Shown: positions 8,600 through 18,424, counted from the stretch's first letter. The stretch is DNA of 64,000 bases from Psychrobacter sp. FDAARGOS_221 (GCF_002313155.2 NZ_NWFK02000001.1:2976001-3040000); one strand, 5' to 3'. Translations and numbers: made by a program. Notes: generated from the sequence alone by a model not told the origin.

Positions 8600-8695
8600 A
8601 TGTTTTTAATTAAAAAACCAAATTATAAAACAAATAAAAAACTAGAAAATTTAGGAAAAATATATGAGCTTAAAACAAACACTAAAGCTGGCTAG
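8600..8695 (+). CDS. Possible 31-residue basic ORF overlapping the next gene
   Basis: Starts MFLIKKPNYKTNKK and ends out of frame inside the next gene, overlapping it by 32 bases. It has a very good ribosome site (AAGGAG, five bases before the ATG). It may couple translation of the following small protein or be a real lysine-rich peptide. No homology is recognised. Confidence 0.35.
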   Translation: MFLIKKPNYKTNKKLENLGKIYELKTNTKAG

Positions 8696-8921
8696 ACAGC
8701 TAGAAAATCAAGCCAAAAAGAGTGATGGTAGTCCTGATAATAATACGGCGAACCTCAGCGCTTTAAAAGATGCAACCAAACCACGTAATCATATGGCGTT
8801 TAATCCGCTACTCAAAAAAGGCGGCGTTCATGAAAAAGACAATATCGAAGCGGTGCGAAAGAAAAAGCGTCGTGAGACCAAGAAAATTCTGCGTCAAAAG
8901 GATTGGTTGTCAGAAATCTAA
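8664..8921 (+). CDS. Small basic protein of unknown function
   Basis: 85 residues, not recognised. The N-terminus looks helical (SLKQTLKLARQLENQAKK), the middle is polar, and the C-terminus is strongly basic and likely helical (AVRKKKRRETKKILRQKDW), which would suit nucleic-acid or ribosome binding. AGGAA lies six bases before the ATG. It follows rtcB by about 220 bases on the same strand and ends before a good terminator, so it may share the rtcB transcript. A link to RNA repair is only suggested by position. Confidence 0.65.
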   Translation: MSLKQTLKLARQLENQAKKSDGSPDNNTANLSALKDATKPRNHMAFNPLLKKGGVHEKDNIEAVRKKKRRETKKILRQKDWLSEI

Positions 8922-8960
8922 ATGGTTTTATTCTGCTTGTTTATCCAAGCAAACAAAAAG

Positions 8961-8990
8961 CCCATTCTATGCAAGTAGGATGGGTTTTTT
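8961..8990 (+). terminator. Rho-independent terminator after the rtcB-linked small gene
   Basis: CCCATTCTA pairs with TAGGATGGG (one G-T) around TGCAAG, followed by six T. Confidence 0.8.
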
Positions 8991-9200
8991 ATTAATGGTA
9001 TGAAAACATTTAAGTCTATTAAAGCGGTTTAAAAACGCCCATCTAAATATATTGCGAACTTCTGCAAATGTTATTTGAATGTTGCTAACGGTTTAAAAAT
9101 TCTGATTTAGTCCCATTAAATAATCAGCATTATTTGCCAATGATTTAATAAGTTAATTAATTAGTCATTACCTCAGTTAGTATTGCCACTAAGGAGCCTC

Positions 9201-11066
9201 ATGAGCCTATTTTTCGAAAAACTCGTCAATCCTTTCCCTAAAATTGATAACCAAACCCCGCCAAATACTTTGTGGGGCTTTATTCGTTATCATAATCAGG
9301 GTTATGGTTGGGTGTTTCTCGCATTGGGCATCTTAGAGGCGCTGTCGGCTGTCAGTGAAATCGCCATTTATGCTTTTATGGGGCAATTGGTTGATTTGCT
9401 CAGCGAGCATGACAAAGCGACCTTTTTGCAAAGCGAGATGCCAACCTTATTGGGTTATTCGGCGTTGCTGCTGATTGCGATGCCCTTGATTAACTACCTT
9501 CGTACCTCACTCAGAAGCCGTACCTTAAATGGTAACCTACCGATGAGTGTCCGCTGGCGTTCACACCGTTATTTGCTTAATCAAGGCATGTCGTTCTTTC
9601 AAGATGAGTTTGCAGGGCGAGCGGCGACCAAGGTGATGCAAAGCAGTATGGCCGTGCGTGAAGTGACCTTGATTACGGTCTCGGTGATGGTCTATGTGCT
9701 GGTTTATTTCGGCAGTATGCTGTACGTATTGACCAATCTAAACACCTGGTTCTTAGTTCCGATGCTGGTGTGGCTGTTCATTTATACCGCATTGCAATTC
9801 TACTTTAATCCAAAGGTGCGTCAGTACTCTCAAGCGCAGTCTGATGCACGCTCGACCATGACTGGCCGTATTGTGGATGCCTATACCAATATCAATACGG
9901 TCAAGCTATTTGCACATACCGAGAGCGAAGCAGAGTACGCGCGCGACAGTATGGACACGTATTTGCAGACGGTTTATAAGCAAATGGGCACGTTATCAAC
10001 TTTGATGATAACCATGACCATTTTGAACTATATCCTTATCTTTGCGACCAGTGCGCTGAGTATCTATTTGTGGCTTAATGATTTGGTTGGCCTTGGTGCG
10101 ATTGCGGTTGCGGTATCGATGGCATTAAGACTGCTCGGTATGTCACGTTGGGTAATGTTTGAGCTGACCGATTTGTTTGAAAGCTTAGGTACAGTGCGTG
10201 ATGGTATGAGCTTGCTGACTAAGCCATTAACGCTAACCGATAAAGAAGGTGCTCAGCCATTGGCCGTTCAAGGTGCGCAGGTTGACTTTAATAACGTGAG
10301 ATTCAGCTATCACAGAGCCGGTATCAATGATGGCGACAGTGAAGCTGATAAAGAATTAAGTATCTTTAAAGATTTAAATCTGCATATAAAACCTGGTGAG
10401 CGTATTGGATTAGTCGGTCGCTCGGGTGCGGGCAAGTCAACCTTGGTGAATTTGTTACTAAGATTTTATGATGTGCAAGGCGGTAGTATTTGTATCGATG
10501 GGTAAGATATTAGCAAAGTAGAGCAAGAAAGCTTGCGAGAGCACATTGCTATGGTCACCCAAGATACGTCACTGTTACACCGTACCGTACGTGAAAATAT
10601 CATCTATGGTAAGCCTGATGCCACAGAAGAAGAGCTACAGCGTGCGATTAAACAAGCCAATGCCGATGAGTTTATTGATTCATTGGTAGATTTAAAAGGT
10701 AATAAAGGGCTTGATGCGCAAGTCGGTGAGCGCGGGGTGAAATTATCAGGCGGTCAACGTCAGCGTATTGCGATTGCGCGTGTGCTGTTAAAAGATGCGC
10801 CGATTTTAATTTTAGATGAAGCAACCTCCGCACTTGATAGTGAAGTAGAAGCGGCGATTCAAGAAAGCTTGGACAGCTTAATGCAAGATAAAACGGTCAT
10901 CGCTATTGCCCATAGACTATCGACCATTGCATCGATGGATAGACTGGTAGTGATGGATCAAGGTCGTATTATCGAGCAAGGCACGCACCAAGAGCTGCTT
11001 GCGAAAAAAGGTGTGTATGCGAGTCTTTGGGAGCGTCAGACCGGTGGCTTTTTAACGGATGAATAG
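9201..11066 (+). pseudogene. ABC exporter (fused permease-ATPase), interrupted by an in-frame TAA
   Basis: A homodimeric type IV exporter half of 621 codons plus stop. The ATG at 9201 follows AAGGAG; an in-frame TTG at 9183 is less likely. About six helices occupy residues 25-310, then the nucleotide-binding domain with Walker A GRSGAGKST (406-414). Codon 435 at 10503-10505 is TAA in the context [16 protein letters not shown], where the family normally has a residue such as Gln (CAA), so one C-to-T change explains it. The frame then stays open through the Q-loop ([10 protein letters not shown]), LSGGQRQR, Walker [13 protein letters not shown] and the AHRLST switch. The 434-residue product would lack most of the ATPase. 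The alternatives are a sequencing error or a suppressed stop. Confidence 0.85.
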
Positions 11067-11140
11067 GTGAGCTAAATCGCTATTCATCCTAGCTAATCTA
11101 TACATTAGCAGCCAATCAACTAATCTGGAGTGGCAACTGG

Positions 11141-11644
11141 TTACAGCGTATCATCAGGATTGGCAATCTGGTCTAACTTATTATCAGGTAGCATCATAAA
11201 GGTCTTGATTCGCTGAGCCAGTTGCATCTCAACACGAGTGTACTCGTCATGTTCGGTTTCAATGCTGGTATCTTCTAAACTCGGATCAGTGAAATGCCAA
11301 TGCGCAGTGATGGTATCACGTGCTAAATCATCCCATATGTTGAGCTCGGCTTCTTCAGCACTGTCCGCGCATAAGGTGAACACGAAGTCTAAATGCGGCG
11401 CATCATCTTCTAAAAAGACGCTATAGTGCTTGGGATATAAGCCCTCGGTATCAAAGCCATTGTCTTTAAGTATTTGCATGGCAACAGGATTAGCTTCATC
11501 TAGAGGTTGGATACCGGCGCTATAAACTTCGAAGCGGCCATGGCCTAATTTCTTTAACATGGCTTCTGCCATTAGACTGCGCCCTGCATTTTCTTGGCAT
11601 AAGAAGAGGACGGTATAAGTGGTGTTAGGCACGGGCAGCTCCAT
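11141..11644 (-). CDS. ArsC-like low-molecular-weight phosphatase (arsenate reductase family)
   Basis: 167 residues with the low-molecular-weight phosphatase fold. The P-loop is CQENAGRS (Cys16 nucleophile, Arg22), then the family's YSAG and a TDPS motif carrying the general-acid Asp. In thioredoxin-linked ArsC two further cysteines relay the disulfide. Here Cys92 (FTLCADSAEEAE) is present but the expected following cysteine is not. It may therefore use another reductant or act as a phosphatase. The gene stands alone, convergent with the broken ABC exporter; no other ars gene is adjacent. Confidence 0.7.
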   Translation of the reverse strand: MELPVPNTTYTVLFLCQENAGRSLMAEAMLKKLGHGRFEVYSAGIQPLDEANPVAMQILKDNGFDTEGLYPKHYSVFLEDDAPHLDFVFTLCADSAEEAELNIWDDLARDTITAHWHFTDPSLEDTSIETEHDEYTRVEMQLAQRIKTFMMLPDNKLDQIANPDDTL

Positions 11645-11753
11645 TATTTATTTAAGATTAAAATATTAGCGCCAGTATAATAGATTACTATTGTCAATCA
11701 TATTACAATCCTGCTATAACCTCTTATACCCATTCATTATTTAAGGAAGGCTC

Positions 11754-12038
11754 ATGCCAAGCATTAATCAGTATTTCGATAACAAAGTCACCTCAATTGC
11801 CTTTCAAACCGCGACTAAGCCTGCCACTGTCGGGGTGATGGAAATTGGTGACTATGAATTTGGCACCAGTGAATTTGAAACCATGACTGTGGTTAGCGGT
11901 GCGTTAACCGTTAAGCTGCCAGGCTCTGATGAGTTTGTGACTTATGATGCCGGTCAAAGCTTCACTATTGAAGCGAATCAAAAGTTTCAGGTAAAAGTGG
12001 ACGTTGAAACCGCTTATCTATGTACTTATGGCAAATAG
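11754..12038 (+). CDS. ppnP: Pyrimidine/purine nucleoside phosphorylase
   Basis: A small cupin of 94 residues matching E. coli PpnP (YaiE) across its length: [45 protein letters not shown] and the C-terminal TAYLCTYG. The enzyme splits nucleosides with phosphate to the base and ribose 1-phosphate. An AAGGAAGG ribosome site lies just before the ATG. It is monocistronic, divergent from the ArsC-like gene, and ends within the first copy of a 16-bp tandem repeat. Confidence 0.93.
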   Translation: MPSINQYFDNKVTSIAFQTATKPATVGVMEIGDYEFGTSEFETMTVVSGALTVKLPGSDEFVTYDAGQSFTIEANQKFQVKVDVETAYLCTYGK

Positions 12039-12072
12039 TGCTTACGGCAAATAATACTTATGGCAAATAAGC
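12025..12072. repeat. Three tandem copies of a 16-bp unit at the ppnP stop codon
   Basis: Units 12025-12040, 12041-12056 and 12057-12072 share CTTAYGGCAAATA. The first contains the last codons and TAG of ppnP, so the end of the gene has been triplicated into its 3' untranslated region. Confidence 0.75.
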
Positions 12073-12116
12073 TGGCTGATGTTATTAGGCTAAGCTAATT
12101 AGTCCAGTATTTAACG

Positions 12117-12150
12117 GCAGTAAACTTGATCATAGTTTGCTGCTTTTTTT
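12117..12150 (+). terminator. Rho-independent terminator after ppnP
   Basis: GCAGTAAAC pairs with GTTTGCTGC (one wobble), followed by seven T. The rest of the 309-base spacer before the next gene is AT-rich, with no other recognisable element. Confidence 0.8.
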
Positions 12151-12347
12151 AGTTATTAATGAGTTGTTAGAGTGGTTTTTTAGCTCATTTTTCGATTTTT
12201 AAGTTGTTTTTATTCAATTAATGATACGTTTTGTATTGATATATAGACTAAAATCGGTTATTAATAGAATCATCTTTATTCAGTTAACAGGATGTTAGCT
12301 TAACGTCTTACCCAACTTATTGTTGGAAATGCTAAAGGAATAGCGCT

Positions 12348-14042
12348 ATGTCAGATTCAATCACATCAACGTCAGCTGCTCATGCTGACAGTCCAGTCGT
12401 CAATGCACCCCTAGATTATGCCCAATATTATCAGCAGTTTGATAAGCAGGCATTAATGACTCAAATATTTGCCGACCACCCTGAAGATGCGCTAAATGCT
12501 TATATGGCGTGTTGCGGTCGCCATGTGCGTAACGGTCTTGGCGAAAAGTTTGCTTTGGTTCACGAAGATTGTGAACAAAATGTCAGCACTCTGACATTTA
12601 ATGAATTAGCAGAAAAAAGTGCGCAAGTGGCCAACCAACTTAAAGCCTATGGTGTCAAGGCGGGGGATAGGGTAGCGACCATGTTACCGCGTACCCCTGA
12701 GCTGTTAATCGTAGTGATGGCCACTTGGCGGATTGGCGCCATTTATCAGCCGCTATTTACCGCTTTTGGCTATGAATCTATTGCCTATCGACTCGATAAA
12801 GCCGACACCAAAGTGGTGTTTACCAATGTAGACAACCGTGCAAAGTTTGATGAGATTAATCATTTGCCCACTATGGTGGTGGTTGAGAATCAGGCAGCAG
12901 TGGATGCCAGTGTTTATGAAGATGATATTTTTGCTCAAGCATGGCAGCAATCGTCAGAATGTGAGCCCGTAGAACTGACCCCTGATGCAACCTTTTTGCA
13001 GATGTTCACCTCAGGCACGGTCGGTAAATCAAAGGGTGTGAGCGTACCGCTTGCTGCGTTGCCAACCTTCTACTTGTATATGCGCTATGCGATCGATTTA
13101 AGGGACAATGATAACTATTGGAATATGGCAGATCCTGGCTGGGCGTATGGATTGTATTATGGTATCACTGGGCCTTTATTGATGGGGGTGACCACTTACT
13201 TTAACGAAGCTGGCTTTGATGCACAAAACACACTCGATTTTTTAACCCGTCATAACATCAGTAATATTGCTTCATCACCGACCGCTTTTCGAATGATGAA
13301 ATCAAGTGGCATCTTTGATCATGCTGCTGACAAGCTGTCATTACGCGTGGCTAATTCAGCAGGCGAGACGCTTAATACAGAAGTGGTCGGTTGGGTGAAT
13401 GAACATTTAGGCTGTCCGATTTATGATCAATACGGCCAGACCGAGACCGGTATGACTTGCTGTATGCACCATGCGTTAAGCCATGATGTGCCAACCGGTT
13501 GTATGGGATTGCCATTGCCAGGACATACGTTAGTGGTGGTAGATGAGAACATGCAACCAGTCACTGACGGTGTACCTGGACAATTGGCGGTGGTGGTCAG
13601 CGAGTCCCCTGCGTTTTATTTCAACGGCTATAGCTGGAATGAAAAGCAGGCCTTCGAGGGCGATTATTATTTAACCGGTGATATGGTCGAACGCCATGAT
13701 GATGGTACTTTCTGGTTTGTCGGACGTGATGATGATATTATCATTAGCGCTGGTTATCGCATTGGTCCAACCGATGTTGAAAACTGTGTGATGGCGCATG
13801 ATGCGGTCGCTGAGTCGGCTGCAGTTGGCGTTCCTGATGAGGTGCGTGGGCATGTGGTCAAGTCTTTTGTGGTGTTGAAAAAGGGCGTTGAAGCCAGTGA
13901 TGCGTTAGTACAAGAGATTAAATCTTTGGTTCATCAGCGTCTATCGGCACACGCCTATCCACGTCAAGTTGCTTTTGTCGATGCCTTACCAAAAACACCG
14001 AGCGGCAAAATTCAGCGTTTTATTTTACGTCAATTAGGCTAA
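12348..14042 (+). CDS. AMP-forming acyl-CoA synthetase (acetyl-CoA synthetase-like)
   Basis: A 564-residue ANL-superfamily enzyme that activates a carboxylic acid through an acyl-adenylate to the CoA ester. Visible are the P-loop region MFTSGTVGKSKG, the adenine-binding DQYGQTETG, the hinge region YYLTGDMVERHDDG, then GRDDDIIISAGYRIGP and the C-terminal catalytic-lysine motif KTPSGKIQR. The start has AAAGGAA seven bases upstream. The SDR dehydrogenase 177 bases downstream suggests a shared role in fatty or branched acid oxidation. The chain length of the substrate cannot be told; acetate, propionate or medium-chain acids are all possible. Confidence 0.88.
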   Translation: MSDSITSTSAAHADSPVVNAPLDYAQYYQQFDKQALMTQIFADHPEDALNAYMACCGRHVRNGLGEKFALVHEDCEQNVSTLTFNELAEKSAQVANQLKAYGVKAGDRVATMLPRTPELLIVVMATWRIGAIYQPLFTAFGYESIAYRLDKADTKVVFTNVDNRAKFDEINHLPTMVVVENQAAVDASVYEDDIFAQAWQQSSECEPVELTPDATFLQMFTSGTVGKSKGVSVPLAALPTFYLYMRYAIDLRDNDNYWNMADPGWAYGLYYGITGPLLMGVTTYFNEAGFDAQNTLDFLTRHNISNIASSPTAFRMMKSSGIFDHAADKLSLRVANSAGETLNTEVVGWVNEHLGCPIYDQYGQTETGMTCCMHHALSHDVPTGCMGLPLPGHTLVVVDENMQPVTDGVPGQLAVVVSESPAFYFNGYSWNEKQAFEGDYYLTGDMVERHDDGTFWFVGRDDDIIISAGYRIGPTDVENCVMAHDAVAESAAVGVPDEVRGHVVKSFVVLKKGVEASDALVQEIKSLVHQRLSAHAYPRQVAFVDALPKTPSGKIQRFILRQLG

Positions 14043-14219
14043 TATAAATTAGGTTGAATAAGACAATAAGCCTAAATAAGGCCAAATAAAACAAAGCTAA
14101 GTAATGTCAGGGCTTACTTAAGACATAAAACCTATTAGTAAAATTCAACCATGATTTATTAATAAAAGATTGATTAATAGAAAAATGGTTTATAAAAACC
14201 GTACAAATAAGGATGTGAT

Positions 14220-14993
14220 ATGGATATTAAAGCAAAAACCTTTATCGTTACTGGCGGCGCGTCAGGTCTGGGTGAAGCAAGCATACGTGAATTAGTCGCT
14301 CGCGGTGCAAAAGCAGTGATTGCTGATTTAAATGAAGAGGCCGGTCAAGCGCTAGCAGATGAGCTCGGTGATGCGGTGCGTTTTGTACGCTGCGATGTGA
14401 CCAATGGCGAGCAGGTAGAAGCTGTAGTCAGTGCCGCTGAAGAGCTTGGTGGACTGGCAGGTAGCATTAACTGCGCCGGTATTGCAATTGTACAAAAACT
14501 ATTGGATCGTGAAAACAATCCAGCCGATTTGGATCAGTTTAACAAAGGTATTCAGATTAACTTAGTTGGTACCTTTAACGTCGCACGTTTGGTTGCTGCC
14601 AGTATTGCGAAGCGCGTGGCTGCAGACGGCGGTCCAAATAACCAAGATCAGGGCGTGATTATCAATACCGCTTCTATTGCTGCCTTTGATGGGCAAGTAG
14701 GTCAAGCCAGCTATGCGTCATCAAAATCGGGCGTGGTCGGTATGACCCTGCCGTTAGCAAGAGAGTTGACCCGCCATGGTATTCGAGTGATGACCATTGC
14801 ACCGGGCATCTTTGAGACGCCTATGATGGCCGGACTGCCTGAAAAAGCACAAGAGCAATTAAAGGCCAGCGTACCGTATCCAAAGCGTTTGGGTAAGCCT
14901 GCTGAATATGCGAATTTAGTGGCGCATATTATCGAAAATGCCTATCTCAATGGCGATGTGATTCGCTTAGATGGTGCTATTCGTATGACCTAG
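14220..14993 (+). CDS. SDR-family 3-hydroxyacyl-CoA dehydrogenase-like (HSD10 type)
   Basis: 257 residues, a classical short-chain dehydrogenase. It has the NAD(H) Gly motif TGGASGLG, Asp after beta 2 (VIADLN) favouring NAD, CDVTN, NCAG, a catalytic Ser in INTASIAAFDG and the YASSK catalytic Tyr and Lys. The segment VMTIAPGIFETPMMAGLPEK and the overall sequence resemble type II 3-hydroxyacyl-CoA dehydrogenases. It follows an acyl-CoA synthetase, which fits a beta-oxidation side route. An AAGGATGTGAT ribosome site precedes the ATG. Confidence 0.85.
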   Translation: MDIKAKTFIVTGGASGLGEASIRELVARGAKAVIADLNEEAGQALADELGDAVRFVRCDVTNGEQVEAVVSAAEELGGLAGSINCAGIAIVQKLLDRENNPADLDQFNKGIQINLVGTFNVARLVAASIAKRVAADGGPNNQDQGVIINTASIAAFDGQVGQASYASSKSGVVGMTLPLARELTRHGIRVMTIAPGIFETPMMAGLPEKAQEQLKASVPYPKRLGKPAEYANLVAHIIENAYLNGDVIRLDGAIRMT

Positions 14994-15077
14994 TTTTTCT
15001 TTCGGGTTTCTATTGCTTTAATGTCTTAGTGTCTATCGCTCTTAGTGTATATCGCTGAGTATTAAAGCATGACGATA

Positions 15078-15108
15078 AGCTGCATTCTTAATGGGTGCAG
15101 CTTTTTTT
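15078..15108 (+). terminator. Rho-independent terminator after the SDR gene
   Basis: AGCTGCATTC pairs with GGGTGCAGCT around TTAAT, followed by seven T. Confidence 0.8.
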
Positions 15109-15283
15109 ATTTACACTGAGTAACAGTTTTATAGCGGCTCACTACTGTTTTAAAGGATGTAAGCTATTTAGAATAAGCGATAACCTGACTAAATTTTTTC
15201 ACCAATAATGATTTAGTCATTACCATAATAAAAAGTTAGTAGTTAAGGATTAATAATTAGCCATAAACCGCTAGGAGCCATTA

Positions 15284-16393
15284 ATGACCACATCGCGTTC
15301 ACCGAGCACAGACGCTGTCCCCAACACTGAACAGACAGACTCGCGCCATGATTATCAAGCGCTGGCAGCACGTGCACAATTGCGTTATGTCAGTGATGAT
15401 GAGCCAGGATATACGCGTAAGCGTTGGGGCAAGGGCTTTACTTATAAAGACGCGTTGGGTAATACCGTCAAAGACAAAGTGCTACGCCGACGCTTTGAGT
15501 CGTTAGCGATACCGCCAATGTGGTCTGAGGTGTGGATCTGTCAGTATGATGACGGGCACCTGCAATGTACCGGACGCGATGAAAAAGGGCGCAAACAATA
15601 TCTGTATCATCAGCAATGGGACAAAGTGCGTGATGATGCCAAATTTGATGCAGTGATTGGCTTTGGTGAGGTACTGCCTAAGCTGCGTGCACAAATTGAA
15701 AACGATCTTGAAGCCCCTGAGCTGAGCCGAGCGAATGTGCTAGCGGCGGTGGTCAAGCTATTAGAAACTACGTTAATTCGAATCGGTAACAGTCGTTATG
15801 CCAAGCAAAATAATAGCTATGGGCTGAGTACCTTGCGCAGTCGTCATGTCAGTGAGACCGAGGAGGGACTGGCGTTCGATTTTGTCGGTAAAAGTGCCAA
15901 AGAACATCATATTGAGCTGCAAGATGAGCGTTTAATTGACATTGTGCAAGCCTGCTCTGATTTACCTGGATATCGTATCTTTAAATATATTGATGAGGCC
16001 GGTGAGAAACAGGTTGTCGAAAGCCAGGATATTAATGAGTATCTAAGAACCCATACCGGTCATGAATATAGTGCCAAAGATTTTCGCACTTGGATGGCAT
16101 CGGTGTTGGCAGCGTCTTATTTATATGAACATGCTGATGACGAGGTGCTAGCAACTGAGGCAGACAGTCAGCAGCGCCAGCAATTGGTCGTGGATATGGT
16201 CAAAGCGGTGGCAGAAAGCTTGGGTAATACCCCGAGCGTGTCGCGTGCCTCTTATATTCACCCACAAATTATATCGCGTTTTTTGCAAGCTGATTTTATC
16301 GAATCTTATAAGCAAAGCAGGCAAGGGCGGTCTAAAAAGTATCAGTCATTAGACGAAAAAGCTTTGTTGGCTTTTTTAACCACAAGCAAGTAA
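15284..16393 (+). CDS. DNA topoisomerase IB (bacterial, poxvirus-like)
   Basis: A 369-residue type IB topoisomerase that relaxes supercoils by a 3'-phosphotyrosyl nick. The N-terminal domain has RKRWGKGFTYKDALG and IPPMWSEVWIC. The catalytic domain has RKQYLYHQQW (first Arg), NNSYGLSTLRSRHV (Lys/Arg region), KDFRTWMAS and the nucleophile Tyr324 in RASYIHPQII. The N-terminus has an extra polar tail of about 25 residues. An AGGAG ribosome site lies eight bases before the ATG. It is followed 45 bases later by a cardiolipin synthase gene on the same strand. Confidence 0.92.
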   Translation: MTTSRSPSTDAVPNTEQTDSRHDYQALAARAQLRYVSDDEPGYTRKRWGKGFTYKDALGNTVKDKVLRRRFESLAIPPMWSEVWICQYDDGHLQCTGRDEKGRKQYLYHQQWDKVRDDAKFDAVIGFGEVLPKLRAQIENDLEAPELSRANVLAAVVKLLETTLIRIGNSRYAKQNNSYGLSTLRSRHVSETEEGLAFDFVGKSAKEHHIELQDERLIDIVQACSDLPGYRIFKYIDEAGEKQVVESQDINEYLRTHTGHEYSAKDFRTWMASVLAASYLYEHADDEVLATEADSQQRQQLVVDMVKAVAESLGNTPSVSRASYIHPQIISRFLQADFIESYKQSRQGRSKKYQSLDEKALLAFLTTSK

Positions 16394-16438
16394 GCTAGTC
16401 TTTTTGGTACCCCTTATTTTAGTGAGACCTTAACCATC

Positions 16439-18226
16439 ATGCCGTCATTTGCTTCTGTAGTCGCTGTTACTGATCGTAGCGCCGCCATAGATTATTATAT
16501 GGCGGAACTGATGTCGTGGTCTCAATCCATTACTGCGATCGATTGGGCATGGACCGGGGTGGCGATTCACGTGCTACTCACCTTGTTTATGATCGTGCGC
16601 ATCTTATCGACTCAGCGTAATACAGGGATTGCTATTGCTTGGTTAGTGCTGCTGTTTGCGATTCCTTTTTTGGGTATCATCGCCTATATTTTGGTGGGTG
16701 AGCCGTTTTTAGGTAAAAGCTATAAGTCTCGTAATGCTCAAGCCCAAAGGTTATTAAAGGGGTTAGCAAAACGTGAAGCTATTCAGTTGGCTAAGGTTGA
16801 TGATACCTTGCCGGAGCGCTATCAAGGCGTCAGTCGTATCGGCACCTATGATACCGGCTTTGGGGTTTATGATCAGCACACCATGCAGCTTCTTACCTGT
16901 GCCGATCGCATGTTTGACAGCCTGATTGATGATATTAATCAGGCAAGCTCCTTGATAGTGATGGAGTTTTATATCATTTACCCCAAAGGCCGGGTACAGC
17001 AAGTGTTTCAGGCGTTAATTAATGCAGCCAAAAGAGGGGTAGAGTGTCAAATTCTCGCTGATAGTGTGGGGAGTTTTATCTTCTTTTCAGATGAATGGCA
17101 TACTAAGCTCAGTGAGGCAGGTATCATCATTCACCAGTCGTTGCCGGTCGGGCTATTTAAAACCTTATTCAAACGTACCGACCTGCGTAATCACCGCAAA
17201 ATTGTGGTAATAGATGACAATATCGGCTATACCGGTAGCTTTAACTTGGTTGACCCTGAGTTTTTTAAACAAGATAAAGATGTCGGGCAGTGGATTGACT
17301 TGATGATGCGCATTGAGAGCAATAAATCGGTGAGTGTGGTGACCGCCCTAACCGCAGTCAGTGTCACCGATATAGGCGCTGAAAGTTCGCGTAATTTACA
17401 GCTGCTGAGTGAGCGTATTGAAGAGACGGTCAACACCTATACCCGAAAGCTGTATAAGCCCAAGCCGGCGATTAATGATGTCAATGATAAGGCGTCTGGA
17501 TATTTAGCGCGTCAAATATCCTCTTTTAATCTAAGTGATGAGTATGGACGTGACTTTAAAACCAGTCACAAAAGAGTGACTATTACTCCGGCTTCAGAAG
17601 ACGATGACAAAGTGGACAGTAGTGTTGCCAGTGCCATTGATTTTTTGCAGCCGCTTGCTCACTTAAAGCCAGTTGATAACGTATTGGCACAGCTCATTCC
17701 TTCGGCGCCACGTATTACTGAGCATGTCATCTATCATACATTGCTGACTATTTTTCACCGTGCCAATCACAGCATTCAGATTACCACGCCTTATTTTGTG
17801 CCTGATGAAGCACTGCTTGCTGCGTTGACCACAGCGGCTAAGCGTGGGGTCGAGGTGACTTTAATATTACCTAAGAAAGTAGATTCATTTTTGGTGCAGC
17901 ATGCCTCGCAGTCTTCTTACTCTATTTTAATGGAAGCAGGGGTCAATATTGCCTTATTCAAAGGCGGCTTACTGCATGCTAAGACAGTGGTGATAGACGA
18001 TGATTACTGTTTGTTTGGTACGGTTAATATGGACATGCGCAGCTTTTATTTGAATATGGAAGTTAGCTTAGCGTTATATACACCGCAAATCGTGTCACAG
18101 GTCATCGCTTGTCAAAAAGCCTATCTAACTCAATGCGAGATGCTTGATTTGCAAAGCTGGCGTGCGCGACCTCGTTACAAACAGCTATTTGATTCAGGTA
18201 TTCGCTTATTTAGTCCTCTGTTATAA
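16439..18226 (+). CDS. Cardiolipin synthase (ClsA-like, two HKD motifs)
   Basis: A membrane enzyme that condenses two phosphatidylglycerol molecules to cardiolipin. There are two N-terminal helices (about 40-60 and 70-90: AWLVLLFAIPFLGIIAYILV), then two phospholipase D domains with HRKIVVIDD (His252) and HAKTVVIDDD (His513). At 595 residues it is over 100 longer than E. coli ClsA; the extra sequence lies between the domains, about residues 330-410, and looks polar and unstructured (TPASEDDDKVDSSVASA). The start is not certain because no ribosome site is clear; an internal ATG about 21 codons in is possible. Confidence 0.88.
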   Translation: MPSFASVVAVTDRSAAIDYYMAELMSWSQSITAIDWAWTGVAIHVLLTLFMIVRILSTQRNTGIAIAWLVLLFAIPFLGIIAYILVGEPFLGKSYKSRNAQAQRLLKGLAKREAIQLAKVDDTLPERYQGVSRIGTYDTGFGVYDQHTMQLLTCADRMFDSLIDDINQASSLIVMEFYIIYPKGRVQQVFQALINAAKRGVECQILADSVGSFIFFSDEWHTKLSEAGIIIHQSLPVGLFKTLFKRTDLRNHRKIVVIDDNIGYTGSFNLVDPEFFKQDKDVGQWIDLMMRIESNKSVSVVTALTAVSVTDIGAESSRNLQLLSERIEETVNTYTRKLYKPKPAINDVNDKASGYLARQISSFNLSDEYGRDFKTSHKRVTITPASEDDDKVDSSVASAIDFLQPLAHLKPVDNVLAQLIPSAPRITEHVIYHTLLTIFHRANHSIQITTPYFVPDEALLAALTTAAKRGVEVTLILPKKVDSFLVQHASQSSYSILMEAGVNIALFKGGLLHAKTVVIDDDYCLFGTVNMDMRSFYLNMEVSLALYTPQIVSQVIACQKAYLTQCEMLDLQSWRARPRYKQLFDSGIRLFSPLL

Positions 18227-18424
18227 GCTCTTGCCAAAAATGACTATAAGCGCTTGTTACACATAACGTATATTTAAAATGGTCATGTCAACAGTTATAA
18301 AGTAAGGTAAAATAGCGGCTATTTTTTTGGTTTGCACTGTTGTTTGGTGCACTAATTTGAGTTGACTTGTCGCCGAGCGGCAACGAGAGCAGTATTCATA
18401 TAATAAGGTGAAAGTAGGTTGAGC

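Noticed and set aside
11058..11088. Hairpin overlapping the stop of the broken ABC exporter
   Set aside because: GATGAATAG...CTATTCATC forms a stem, but no T run follows, so it is not called a terminator.
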